Shown here: positions 9,721 to 18,103 of the stretch, in pieces
Layout of the letters: every line of letters starts with the position of its first letter
Position numbering within the stretch: position 1 is the first letter of the stretch
NCBI RefSeq assembly: GCF_003318295.1
Contig: NZ_QOCW01000026.1
Location: 1 to 64,000, forward strand
Origin: Bacillus taeanensis
GTDB lineage: Bacteria > Bacillota > Bacilli > Bacillales > UBA6769
Reading direction: 5' to 3'
Length of the DNA: 64,000 bases
Program-made: the position numbers and the translations under genes
The notes under the pieces: generated by a model
The model's database searches: none
Told to the model about the DNA's origin: nothing
The model's input: the letters and a program-made list of their open reading frames with translations, nothing else

Positions 9721-9732
9721 TAATGTTCATTA
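9721..9732. promoter_or_regulatory. second copy of the palindromic operator core
   Basis: TAATGTTCATTA is a palindrome with two central bases. Read on the minus strand it contains AATGAACATT, identical over ten bases to the core at 8279-8288. It lies directly before the carboxylase ribosome binding site, suggesting that the downstream genes have their own regulated promoter in the 9483-9747 gap. Confidence 0.4.
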
Positions 9733-9747
9733 AAAAAGGAGGTATCT

Positions 9748-11115
9748 ATGTTTAAGAAAATTCTAATTGCCAATCGTGGGGAGATTGCGGTCCGTGTTAT
9801 TAAAACATGCAGAAAAATGGGTATTAAAACTGTGGCTGTTTATTCGGAAGCAGATGCTGAAGCCCTTCATGTAAAAAACGCGGATGAAGCTTTTTTAATT
9901 GGTAAATCACGTGTAAATGAAAGCTATTTAAATATAGATAAGATCATTGAAAAGGCAAAAGAGTCGGGGATAGACGCCATTCATCCTGGCTATGGACTTC
10001 TTTCTGAGAATGCTGGTTTTGCCGATCGCTGCGCGAAAGAAGGAATTGTTTTTATTGGACCACCTGCAGACGTTATTGCAAAAATGGGCAGTAAAATTGA
10101 AGCCCGAAAAGCGATGAAAGAAGCCGGAATACCGGTTGTGCCAGGCATTACGTATCCTCTCAAAGACGCTCTAGAAGCATCTGAAATAGCGAAACGAATT
10201 GGTTACCCTGTTATGTTAAAAGCTTCAAGCGGGGGCGGCGGAATTGGAATGCAGATTGTTTATAATAATGAAGAATTAAAAAAGGCGTACGATGGTAATC
10301 AAAAAAGAGCAGTAGATTACTTCGGTGATGGGGCGATATATATTGAGAAATATATCCCGCATTCAAGACATATTGAAGTGCAGGTTTTAGCTGATTCAAA
10401 AGGAAATACGGTTTATTTATGGGAACGAGAATGTTCAATTCAACGGCGTCATCAAAAGGTAATTGAGGAAGCTCCTTCTCCATTTTTAGATGAAGAAACG
10501 AGAAAAAAGATGGGTGAAGCAGCTGTAAAAGCGGCAAAGAAAATTAACTATCAAAACGTGGGAACAATTGAATTTTTAGTTGATGAAAATAAAAATTTCT
10601 ATTTTTTAGAAATGAATACAAGGCTGCAGGTCGAACATCCGGTGACAGAAGAAATTACCGGCTTTGATTTAGTTGAACTGCAAATCTACGCTGCCTTAGG
10701 TGAAGAATTATCTTTTAGTCAAGTGGACATTCGGAAGTCCGGTCACGCTATTGAAGCAAGAATTTATGCAGAAGATCCCTTTACTTTTTTTCCTTCACCA
10801 GGAAAAATTACAAAGCTTAACACCCCTTTCTATAAGTGGACTCGTCATGAGTTAGGAGTATTAGAAGGTTTTAAGGTTACCCCTTTTTATGATCCGATGA
10901 TTGCAAAGCTTATTGTAAAAGGGGAAAATCGGAACGAAGCAGTTAGCCGTCTTCAAAAAGCGTTGGCAGAATACAATGTGGAAGGTATTAAAACAAATAT
11001 CGCAATGCTGCAAAAGATCGCAGCTCATGAAGCGTATAAAGGTGGCGACACAACCACGGATTTTATTCGAAAATATATTCAAAATAAAATACAAACAAAA
11101 TCATTTCCTAAATGA
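9748..11115 (+). CDS. yngH: biotin carboxylase subunit (methylcrotonyl-CoA carboxylase type)
   Basis: A 455-residue ATP-grasp biotin carboxylase that charges biotin with CO2. ILIANRGEIAVRVI opens the N-terminal lobe. KASSGGGGIGMQ is the glycine-rich ATP loop. HIEVQVLADSKGN, ERECSIQRRHQKVIEEAPSP and FLEMNTRLQVEHPVTE are the catalytic-core signatures. The protein lacks its own biotinyl domain; that is supplied by the 70-residue gene 32 bases downstream. With the carboxyltransferase at 13130 it would make 3-methylglutaconyl-CoA. A main-pathway AccC is possible by sequence alone, but the operon argues against it. Start ATG follows AAAAGGAGGT. Confidence 0.92.
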   Translation: MFKKILIANRGEIAVRVIKTCRKMGIKTVAVYSEADAEALHVKNADEAFLIGKSRVNESYLNIDKIIEKAKESGIDAIHPGYGLLSENAGFADRCAKEGIVFIGPPADVIAKMGSKIEARKAMKEAGIPVVPGITYPLKDALEASEIAKRIGYPVMLKASSGGGGIGMQIVYNNEELKKAYDGNQKRAVDYFGDGAIYIEKYIPHSRHIEVQVLADSKGNTVYLWERECSIQRRHQKVIEEAPSPFLDEETRKKMGEAAVKAAKKINYQNVGTIEFLVDENKNFYFLEMNTRLQVEHPVTEEITGFDLVELQIYAALGEELSFSQVDIRKSGHAIEARIYAEDPFTFFPSPGKITKLNTPFYKWTRHELGVLEGFKVTPFYDPMIAKLIVKGENRNEAVSRLQKALAEYNVEGIKTNIAMLQKIAAHEAYKGGDTTTDFIRKYIQNKIQTKSFPK

Positions 11116-11147
11116 AAAAAGGATGAACAAGATTTGGAGGGGGCGTA

Positions 11148-11360
11148 ATGAGTCAAGTTGTTTCAAATATGGCAGGTAATCTATGGAAGTTATTGGTTGG
11201 AGTAGGTGATGAAGTAGCAGAAGGACAGGATGTTGCCATTTTAGAATCAATGAAAATGGAAATACCAATTGCCTCAGAAGTAAGCGGAAAAGTGAAAGCA
11301 ATTGTAACAGGAGAGGGAGAGTTTGTAAATGAAGGAGATGTGATTTTAGAGATTGAGTAG
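11148..11360 (+). CDS. yngHB: biotinyl domain protein
   Basis: Seventy residues forming one biotinyl/lipoyl domain. Lys36 in ESMKMEIP is the biotin attachment site. The preceding VGDEVAEGQDV and following VNEGDVILEIE are the usual flanking beta-hairpins. In other bacteria this domain is fused to the carboxylase; here, as in B. subtilis, it is a separate polypeptide placed between carboxylase and HMG-CoA lyase. Ribosome binding site GGAGGGGG. Confidence 0.93.
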   Translation: MSQVVSNMAGNLWKLLVGVGDEVAEGQDVAILESMKMEIPIASEVSGKVKAIVTGEGEFVNEGDVILEIE

Positions 11361-11385
11361 TGCCCATTGAAAGGAGCTGGTTGCC

Positions 11386-12300
11386 ATCGATTGGCCGCAA
11401 TCCATCTGTATAAAAGAAGTTGGCCCTCGCGATGGACTTCAAAATGAAAAGAAATATCTATCAACCGAAGATAAAGTTTCATGGATTAATAGTTTGGCTT
11501 TAACAGGCCTTACTTATATTGAAATTAGCTCATTTGTAAATCCAAAATGGGTTCCTGCTCTTCACGATGCATTAGAGGTTGCAAAAAAAATTGACCGAAA
11601 ACCAGGTGTAACGTATGCCGCGCTTGTCCCTAATCAAAAGGGACTTGAAAAAGCACTTCAAGCGAATATCGATGAAACTGCTGTATTTATGTCCGCCAGT
11701 GAATCTCATAATAAAAAAAATATTAATAAATCCATTGCTGAAACGTTTCCTATTCTAAAAGAAGTTGTTCATGATACCCTTGCCGCAGGAAAAACAGTGC
11801 GCGGCTATCTATCTGCTGTATTTAGCTGCCCATATGAAGGAAAGATTTCTATAGATAAGGTGCTGTTTATCTCAGAAAAAATGCTTGAGATGGGAATAAG
11901 TGAGCTGTCGCTTGGAGATACGATCGGTACAGCAAATCCAACTCAAGTAGAAGAAGTGTTAGAAGCGTTTCTAAAGTATTTTCCTAAAGATAAACTTGCC
12001 ATGCATTTTCATAATACTTACGGAATGGCACTGGCTAATATTTTGATTTCTCTTGAAATGGGAATTACAACTTTTGATGCTTCTTTAGGTGGACTTGGCG
12101 GCTGTCCTTATGCCCCGGGGGCTTCGGGAAATATTGCAACAGATGATTTAAATCATATGATGAATGAAATGGGGATTTCAACAGGCATTAATCAAGAAAA
12201 GTTACTCGCAGCCTCGTGTTTTATTGAAGAAAAGATTGGGCGAACATTGCCAAGTCACGCTTTAAAAGCAGAAAAAAGTAAAAAACGATTAAGTAAATAA
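11386..12300 (+). CDS. yngG: hydroxymethylglutaryl-CoA lyase, apparent ATC start
   Basis: Splits HMG-CoA into acetyl-CoA and acetoacetate, the last step of leucine degradation. The conserved N-terminus IKEVGPRDGLQNE, with the catalytic Arg-Asp, is encoded in frame from 11410 onward, well upstream of the first standard start (TTG at 11494). Starting at 11494 would delete the active site. The only site that fits family length (304 residues) and the usual Met-x-Trp-Pro opening is ATC at 11386, nine bases after AAAGGAG. An in-frame TGA at 11368 excludes anything farther upstream. Other signatures: SLGDTIG, HFHNTYGMALAN (metal-binding His pair) and GGLGGCPYAPGASGN. Either ATC is used or a base substitution is present. 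Confidence 0.88.
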   Translation: MDWPQSICIKEVGPRDGLQNEKKYLSTEDKVSWINSLALTGLTYIEISSFVNPKWVPALHDALEVAKKIDRKPGVTYAALVPNQKGLEKALQANIDETAVFMSASESHNKKNINKSIAETFPILKEVVHDTLAAGKTVRGYLSAVFSCPYEGKISIDKVLFISEKMLEMGISELSLGDTIGTANPTQVEEVLEAFLKYFPKDKLAMHFHNTYGMALANILISLEMGITTFDASLGGLGGCPYAPGASGNIATDDLNHMMNEMGISTGINQEKLLAASCFIEEKIGRTLPSHALKAEKSKKRLSK

Positions 12301-12318
12301 AGAAAGGATGACTATGTT

Positions 12319-13101
12319 ATTGACAAGCAGTTGCTCGTTTCAAAGGGTCATTCTGGTATTGTAGTTTTAACCTTAAACCGTCCTCAGTCTGCTAATGCTT
12401 TTTCTACTGCAATGCTTCATGAACTTCATGAAACCTTGTATGAGATCAAGTACGATCGAAACGTAAGATGTGTAATTGTAACAGGGGCAGGTGAAAAAGT
12501 ATTTTGCGCCGGAGCAGACTTAAAAGAAAGAAGAGAAATGAACGATTATGAAGTAAGGCAAGCTGTATCACTTATTCGCACTGCAATGAATGAAGTCGAG
12601 GATCTCCCACAGCCTGTTTTAGCTGCAATAAATGGTGCTGCGCTTGGCGGAGGACTTGAACTTGCATTAGCATGTGATATTCGAATTGCTTCAACGTATG
12701 CTAGGTTTGGTTTAACGGAAACATCACTTGGCATTATTCCGGGAGCAGGCGGAACACAGCGTCTGCCAAGATTAATAGGCAAAGGAATGGCAAAAGAATT
12801 AGTTTTTTCTGCAAGAAAAATTGAGGCTGATGAAGCTGAAAAAATTGGACTTGTTGAATATATGGTGTCACATAATGAACTTATGAAAAAAACAATGGAA
12901 CTTGCTGAAAGAATTGTACAAAATGCGCCGCTTGCTCTTAAACAGGCAAAGCTTGCAATTAATAAAGGCGTTGAAGTGGATTTAAATACAGGGCTTTCGA
13001 TTGAACAATCAGCATATGAAGCTGTCATTCCAACAAAAGACCGACTTGAAGGACTGCGGGCTTTTAAAGAAAAAAGACGTCCTATTTATAAAGGTGAGTG
13101 A
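12319..13101 (+). CDS. yngF: enoyl-CoA hydratase (methylglutaconyl-CoA hydratase type), apparent ATT start
   Basis: A crotonase-family enzyme that would hydrate 3-methylglutaconyl-CoA. VCFAGADLKER-type motif (here FCAGADLKER) and AALGGGLELALACDIRIAS form the oxyanion hole and CoA-binding helix; ETSLGIIPGAGGTQRLPR carries the catalytic Glu. The first ordinary in-frame start is TTG at 12331, which has no ribosome binding site. AGAAAGGA at 12301-12308 serves ATT at 12319, giving 260 residues, the B. subtilis YngF length as recalled. ATGs at 12309 and 12314 are out of frame. GTT at 12316 is the alternative. The function is firm, the start is not. Confidence 0.85.
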   Translation: MDKQLLVSKGHSGIVVLTLNRPQSANAFSTAMLHELHETLYEIKYDRNVRCVIVTGAGEKVFCAGADLKERREMNDYEVRQAVSLIRTAMNEVEDLPQPVLAAINGAALGGGLELALACDIRIASTYARFGLTETSLGIIPGAGGTQRLPRLIGKGMAKELVFSARKIEADEAEKIGLVEYMVSHNELMKKTMELAERIVQNAPLALKQAKLAINKGVEVDLNTGLSIEQSAYEAVIPTKDRLEGLRAFKEKRRPIYKGE

Positions 13102-13129
13102 TTGAATTTTCAATAGGGAGTGAGTAACG

Positions 13130-14674
13130 ATGTCACCACAAGAAAAGTCGCCAGCGCAATCACTAAAGGAGCGGGAAGAAAACATTAAACAAGGCGGTGA
13201 AAAGAAATATCATCAAAAAAATAACGAGCAAAAAAAGCTATTTGTACGCGACCGGTTAAAACATTTATTGGATGATGATCTTGAAATAGAAGATGGTCTC
13301 TTTGCGAATAGCGAAGCACAAGGTCTCCCCGCGGACGGTGTTATAACGGGGATAGGAAAAATGAATGGGCAAACCGTTTGTGTCATGGCAAATGATTCAA
13401 CAGTAAAAGCCGGTTCTTGGGGAGCGCGAACAGTTGAAAAGATTATTCGGATTCAAGAAAAAGCTGAAACATTGAATATACCACTTCTTTATTTAGTTGA
13501 TTCAGCCGGGGCGAGAATTACAGATCAAGTTGAAATGTTTCCAGGTCGGCGCGGGGCCGGCAGAATTTTTTATAATCAAGTGAAATTATCTGGGAAAATT
13601 CCGCAAATTTGTTTGTTGTTTGGCCCTTCTGCCGCAGGTGGCGCATATATTCCGGCTTTTTGCGATATTGTCATTATGGTGGACGGCAGTGCATCTATGT
13701 ATTTAGGATCCCCACGTATGGCAGAGATGGTCATTGGTGAAAAAGTTACGTTGGAAGAAATGGGCGGTGCGAAAATGCACTGCACTGTCTCGGGTTGCGG
13801 TGATGTATTAGCTCAATCAGAAGAAGAAGCAATTGAAATGGCGCGAAATTATCTTTCTTACTTACCTGCTAACTTTACAAAAAAACCTCCTCTAAGAGAA
13901 GTTGTTCAACCAAAACAGTTTGAGAAAACACTGCAAGAAATCATCCCAGATAATCAAAATTCTCCGTTTAATATGATGGATTTAATTGAAAGAATTATTG
14001 ATCAAGAAACATTTTTTGAGATTAAGAAACGATTTGCTCCTGAAATTATTACAGGTTTTGCCCGGATGAACGGCCATACCCTTGGAATTATCGCAAATCA
14101 GCCGCGGATGAAAGGCGGCGTATTATTTCATGATTCAGCTGATAAAGCCGCAAAATTTATTACATTATGTGATGCATTTAATGTACCGCTTTTGTTTCTT
14201 GCTGATATTCCAGGATTTATGATTGGCACAAAAGTAGAAAGAGCTGGAATTATTCGGCATGGCGCAAAAATGATTGCTGCGATGTCAGAAGCAACCGTTC
14301 CGAAGATTTCTGTTATTGTTCGAAAAGCTTATGGTGCTGGTCTTTATGCAATGGCAGGTCCAGCTTTTGAGCCGGATTGTTGTCTTGCATTACCAACAGC
14401 ACAAATTGCTGTAATGGGTCCGGAAGCGGCGGTTAATGCGGTTTATGCGAATAAAATTGCTGAGCTTCCCGAAGAAGAAAGATCCGCTTTTATTAAACAA
14501 AAACGTGAAGAATATAAAAAAAATATTGATATCTACCGCCTAGCCTCTGAAATGATTATTGACGACATTGTTTCACCAAACGCCCTCCGTGAAGAATTAA
14601 TCACCCGTTTTTCTGCATATATGTCAAAGTATATGACATTTTCAAATCGAAAACATCCCATTTACCCTGTTTAA
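13130..14674 (+). CDS. yngE: carboxyltransferase subunit (methylcrotonyl-CoA carboxylase beta type)
   Basis: A 514-residue acyl-CoA carboxyltransferase that moves the carboxyl group from biotin to the acyl-CoA. Two crotonase-like halves are visible. The N-half has PLLYLVDSAGARITDQVEMF and FGPSAAGGAYIPAFCD; the C-half has PLLFLADIPGFMIGTKVERAG, RKAYGAGLYAMAGPAF and PTAQIAVMGPEAAVNAVY. Length and motifs fit methylcrotonyl- or propionyl-type carboxyltransferases; the HMG-CoA lyase next door favours methylcrotonyl-CoA. Start ATG with AGGGAGTGAG. Only 28 bases separate it from the hydratase, so the genes are co-transcribed. Confidence 0.92.
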   Translation: MSPQEKSPAQSLKEREENIKQGGEKKYHQKNNEQKKLFVRDRLKHLLDDDLEIEDGLFANSEAQGLPADGVITGIGKMNGQTVCVMANDSTVKAGSWGARTVEKIIRIQEKAETLNIPLLYLVDSAGARITDQVEMFPGRRGAGRIFYNQVKLSGKIPQICLLFGPSAAGGAYIPAFCDIVIMVDGSASMYLGSPRMAEMVIGEKVTLEEMGGAKMHCTVSGCGDVLAQSEEEAIEMARNYLSYLPANFTKKPPLREVVQPKQFEKTLQEIIPDNQNSPFNMMDLIERIIDQETFFEIKKRFAPEIITGFARMNGHTLGIIANQPRMKGGVLFHDSADKAAKFITLCDAFNVPLLFLADIPGFMIGTKVERAGIIRHGAKMIAAMSEATVPKISVIVRKAYGAGLYAMAGPAFEPDCCLALPTAQIAVMGPEAAVNAVYANKIAELPEEERSAFIKQKREEYKKNIDIYRLASEMIIDDIVSPNALREELITRFSAYMSKYMTFSNRKHPIYPV

Positions 14675-14706
14675 TCAACTTCATCAAAAATAAGGAGAGG
14701 ATTGCA

Positions 14707-15477
14707 GTGAATATCATCGTTATTATGAAACGAACATTTGATACAGAAGAGAAAATTGCTGTTTCTAATGGGAAAATTAGCGAAGATGGTGTGGAATATA
14801 TTATTAATCCATACGACGAATATGCGGTTGAAGAGGCGATTACTTTGCGAGATAAGCATGGTGGAGAAGTTATTGTCATAACAGTAGGAGAAGAGGAAGC
14901 AGAAAAAGAGCTGCGAACCGCTCTTGCAATGGGGGCAGATAAAGCGGTTTTAATTAATATTGAAGATATTGAAGAGAAGGATCAATACACAACGTCTACG
15001 GTATTAGCCGCTTATTTAAAAGAAAAAGAATATGACCTTATTTTAGGAGGTAATGTAGCTGTTGACGGCGGATCTGGTCAAGTTGGTCCTAGATTAGCAG
15101 AAGAGCTTGGTATTAATCATGTTTCAACCATTACGAAAATTGACATTGACGGCAGTAAGGTTACGATTGAACGCGATGTAGAAGGGGATGTGGAAGTAGT
15201 AGAAGCAGGACTTCCGCTTCTTGTGACGGCACAGCAAGGATTAAATGAACCGCGTTATCCATCATTACCCGGAATTATGAAAGCAAAGAAAAAACCGCTG
15301 GATGTTCTTGAATTAGAGGATCTTGCTTTAGATGAAGAGGATGTGGAAGCGAAAACAAGGAGAGTGGATCTGTTTCTGCCTCCTGAAAAACAGGGAGGGA
15401 AGATTCTAGAAGGTGAGCTTGAGGATCAAGTGAAAGAGCTGTTTACATTATTGCGCTCAGAAGCAAAAGTAATCTAA
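14707..15477 (+). CDS. etfB: electron transfer flavoprotein beta subunit
   Basis: A 256-residue EtfB that with EtfA accepts electrons from acyl-CoA dehydrogenases. Family signatures are IVIMKRTFD near the start, the AMGADKAVLI segment, and GGNVAVDGGSGQVGPRLAEELG. The long acidic C-terminal arm contacts the dehydrogenase. GTG start at 14707 with AAGGAGAGG. It follows the carboxyltransferase by 32 bases and precedes etfA by 13, so the electron acceptor is probably made together with the dehydrogenase it serves. Confidence 0.94.
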   Translation: MNIIVIMKRTFDTEEKIAVSNGKISEDGVEYIINPYDEYAVEEAITLRDKHGGEVIVITVGEEEAEKELRTALAMGADKAVLINIEDIEEKDQYTTSTVLAAYLKEKEYDLILGGNVAVDGGSGQVGPRLAEELGINHVSTITKIDIDGSKVTIERDVEGDVEVVEAGLPLLVTAQQGLNEPRYPSLPGIMKAKKKPLDVLELEDLALDEEDVEAKTRRVDLFLPPEKQGGKILEGELEDQVKELFTLLRSEAKVI

Positions 15478-15490
15478 AGGGGGAAGAAAT

Positions 15491-16468
15491 ATGGCGCGAA
15501 AAGTATTAGTGTTAACGGAGATGCGTGATGGACAATTACGTCACGTTTCTTTTGAAGCAATTGCTGCTGCAAAAGAAATAGCTTCTGGTGGAGAAGTTGT
15601 TTCACTGTTATGCGGTGATAAGGTAAAGGATTATGCTGAAACATTGCTTTATTATGGGGCAGATCGCGCAGTTGTTGTCGAGCACAGAGCCCTTAAAAAT
15701 TATTCTCCTAGTGCTTACTTGCAGGCAGTTATGGCAGCAGTAGATGCCGAAAAACCAAATGGATTCATTATCGGTCACACTGCAATGGGAAAAGATCTCT
15801 CACCAAGACTTGCTTCAAAGTTAAAATCAGGATTAATTTCCGATGCAGTTATTGTGGAAGCGGTAGGAGAAGAAGTATTGTTTACAAGACCAATTTATTC
15901 TGGAAAAGCATTTGAGAAGAAAGTCATTAAAGATGGTCTTCTACTGGCAACAATTCGGCCTAACAACATTGAAGCCTTGAAAAGAGATGAAAGCCGTTCA
16001 GGAGATATAGTCACACTTGATGTGGATATAAAAGATATACGAACAATTGTAAAGGAAATTGTTCGTAAGTCAGCAGGTGGTGTTGATTTATCTGAAGCAA
16101 AAGTGATTGTTGCCGGAGGACGCGGAGTAAAAAGTACAGAAGGCTTTAAACCGTTAGAAGAGCTTGCTGATGTACTTGGCGGTGCGGTGGGAGCTTCGCG
16201 AGGTGCTTGTGATGCGGGCTACTGTGATTACTCGCTTCAAATTGGGCAGACAGGAAAAGTTGTAACACCTGACTTATATATTGCCTGCGGTATTTCTGGA
16301 GCAATTCAACATCTTGCAGGTATGTCTAACTCAAAAGTAATTGTAGCAATTAATAAAGACCCTGAAGCAAATATTTTTAATGTGGCTGATTACGGAATTG
16401 TCGGTGATTTATTTGAAGTTGTTCCGCTTCTAACGCAAGTGTTAAAAGAAGAGCTTGTTAAAGGATAG
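15491..16468 (+). CDS. etfA: electron transfer flavoprotein alpha subunit
   Basis: A 325-residue EtfA carrying the FAD. The C-terminal FAD-binding domain begins with VIVAGGRGVKSTEGF and continues with GGAVGASRGACDAGY, IGQTGKVVTPDLYIACGISGAIQH and INKDPEANIFNVADYGIVGD, all diagnostic. It is the last gene of the catabolic cluster and is closed by the palindromic terminator at 16479. Start ATG after AAAGGGGGAAG. Confidence 0.95.
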   Translation: MARKVLVLTEMRDGQLRHVSFEAIAAAKEIASGGEVVSLLCGDKVKDYAETLLYYGADRAVVVEHRALKNYSPSAYLQAVMAAVDAEKPNGFIIGHTAMGKDLSPRLASKLKSGLISDAVIVEAVGEEVLFTRPIYSGKAFEKKVIKDGLLLATIRPNNIEALKRDESRSGDIVTLDVDIKDIRTIVKEIVRKSAGGVDLSEAKVIVAGGRGVKSTEGFKPLEELADVLGGAVGASRGACDAGYCDYSLQIGQTGKVVTPDLYIACGISGAIQHLAGMSNSKVIVAINKDPEANIFNVADYGIVGDLFEVVPLLTQVLKEELVKG

Positions 16469-16478
16469 AGAATTAATG

Positions 16479-16518
16479 TTAAAAAGGGCTTGAACCCTAG
16501 GGTTCAAGCCCTTTTTAA
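16479..16518. terminator. 40-base palindromic bidirectional terminator
   Basis: Two 20-base arms, 16479-16498 and 16499-16518, are exact reverse complements with no loop bases. A5 and T5 flanks make it an intrinsic terminator in both directions, between etfA and a convergent small gene. Confidence 0.9.
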
Positions 16519-16536
16519 GTTGTCATTCAATAAATA

Positions 16537-16776
16537 TTATTTAACTGTTTTATTAATAAATTCACTTACATCTTCTGTGGTAGATAAACGTTCTTCGCTA
16601 AAAACCATTTTTGTTTCAGGATCAAACACAATTGCTCTAAAAGACTCATCATCATTATTGTAATAAAGTTCTACTGCATCCCCGAAATCTTCAGGTGGTC
16701 TTAATTTATCAAAGATTTCACTTTTTGATTTCCCACTTTTCACATTTTCAATTTTCTTTAGCATTTCTTTATTCAT
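16537..16776 (-). CDS. small acidic protein of unknown function
   Basis: Seventy-nine residues, soluble, rich in Lys, Glu and Asp, with VELYYNNDDESFRAIVFDP in the middle suggesting a small alpha/beta fold. No family recognised. The ATG at 16776 has AAAGGAG at good distance; a GTG directly before it is the alternative. It faces etfA and is divergent from cobT. No signal peptide or membrane segment. Confidence 0.65.
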   Translation of the reverse strand: MNKEMLKKIENVKSGKSKSEIFDKLRPPEDFGDAVELYYNNDDESFRAIVFDPETKMVFSEERLSTTEDVSEFINKTVK

Positions 16777-16944
16777 CACTATGTTCTCCTTTCATCCTAT
16801 AAAATCGTTATACTAGTTAGCGTGTACAAATTTTGTCATTATAACACTTTAGGAATATTTTAAATAGATTAAAGATTCTTTTATAACCATTTTAATTTTC
16901 AATAAATCGTTTAAAATAAAATAACAGGAAGGGGAGAAGGAATA

Positions 16945-17991
16945 ATGACTTTACTAAATGAAACGATAAAAAGAATTGAAAGCTTAGATACAGAAATAAT
17001 GGAAAAGGCAAGAGAGCGTGTCAACAATTTAATTAAGCCGCCCGGAAGTTTAGGAGAATTAGAAGAACTCCTTATTCAGCTTGCCGGGATAACGAAAGGT
17101 CCATTTCCAAAAGTCGATCAAAAAGCTGTGATTGTAATGGCAGCCGATCATGGTGTGTATGAAGAAGGAATTGCCGCATACCCACAAGAGGTAACCGCGG
17201 TTCAAACAGCGCTTTTCGCAAAAGGAGTGACAGGTGTGTGTGCCTTTGCTAAACAAGCGGGTGCTGATGTTATTCCAGTTGATATTGGTGTGAAAGAAAA
17301 TGTACTTGTACCGGGTGTTGTTAATAAAAAAATTAAATATGGTACAAACAATATAACAAAGGGACCGGCAATGACAAAAGAGGAAGCGATTCGAGCGATT
17401 GAAGTTGGTATTGAGATTGCCGTTGAGCAAGTGAAAAAAGGAAAAAATCTTCTCGCAACAGGGGAGATGGGAATCGGCAATACAACAGCGAGCGCTGCAG
17501 TTGTGTCAGTTATCGCAAATATTGATCCGCTTGAAGTCACTGGTCAAGGTGCAAATTATCCACAGGAAAAGCTTGTACATAAAGCAAATGTGATAAGAAA
17601 GGCAGTTGAACTCAATAAACCGAATCGAGAAGATGGCATTGATATCCTTGCCAAGGTGGGAGGTTTAGAGATTGGCGGAATGGCAGGTGTCATGCTTGCT
17701 GGTGCTGCCTATCGTGTTCCTGTTGTAGTGGACGGATTCATTTCAACAGCCGCAGCACTTATTGCCTGCAAGATTGAACCAAAAGTAAAACACTTTTTAA
17801 TTTCTTCACATTTATCAGAAGAAAAGGGGGCAGCAACAGCCGCAGAGCTTCTTGGCTTAAAACCAATGATTCATTTAGGGCTCCGTCTTGGAGAAGGAAG
17901 TGGTGCAGTGTTAGCGTTTCATCTTATTGAAGCGGCTTCTTATATGAATAATGAAATGATTACATTTGAAGAGGCTGGGATTCCGATTTAA
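16945..17991 (+). CDS. cobT: nicotinate-nucleotide--dimethylbenzimidazole phosphoribosyltransferase
   Basis: A 348-residue CobT that makes alpha-ribazole phosphate for the lower ligand of cobalamin. VNNLIKPPGSLGELEEL at the N-terminus is the family signature. GEMGIGNTTASAAV binds the nucleotide, and Glu317 in LGEGSGAV coincides with the catalytic Glu of the Salmonella enzyme. No other cobalamin gene and no cobalamin riboswitch were seen nearby, so it is an orphan here, possibly for salvage and remodelling of corrinoids. AGGAAGGGGAG precedes the start. Confidence 0.94.
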   Translation: MTLLNETIKRIESLDTEIMEKARERVNNLIKPPGSLGELEELLIQLAGITKGPFPKVDQKAVIVMAADHGVYEEGIAAYPQEVTAVQTALFAKGVTGVCAFAKQAGADVIPVDIGVKENVLVPGVVNKKIKYGTNNITKGPAMTKEEAIRAIEVGIEIAVEQVKKGKNLLATGEMGIGNTTASAAVVSVIANIDPLEVTGQGANYPQEKLVHKANVIRKAVELNKPNREDGIDILAKVGGLEIGGMAGVMLAGAAYRVPVVVDGFISTAAALIACKIEPKVKHFLISSHLSEEKGAATAAELLGLKPMIHLGLRLGEGSGAVLAFHLIEAASYMNNEMITFEEAGIPI

Positions 17992-18103
17992 CAAAAAATA
18001 TAAAATTTTTATAAGAATAAATGGAAATTGTTTATCTTTAACATGAATTTCTTCAAATTTGCACAAAATATTTTTTGTAGAAAGAAGAAATGGAGTTAAG
18101 ATC

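Noticed and set aside
9483..9747. Possible missing gene between the acyl-CoA dehydrogenase and the carboxylase
   Set aside because: No frame with a start, ribosome binding site or family motif in either direction; only promoter-like sequence and the palindrome at 9721.
12546..13028. Long minus-strand frame of 160 codons inside the enoyl-CoA hydratase
   Set aside because: Shadow of the real gene: no ribosome binding site, composition rich in Ser and Ala from reversed codons, and the plus-strand protein is fully conserved.
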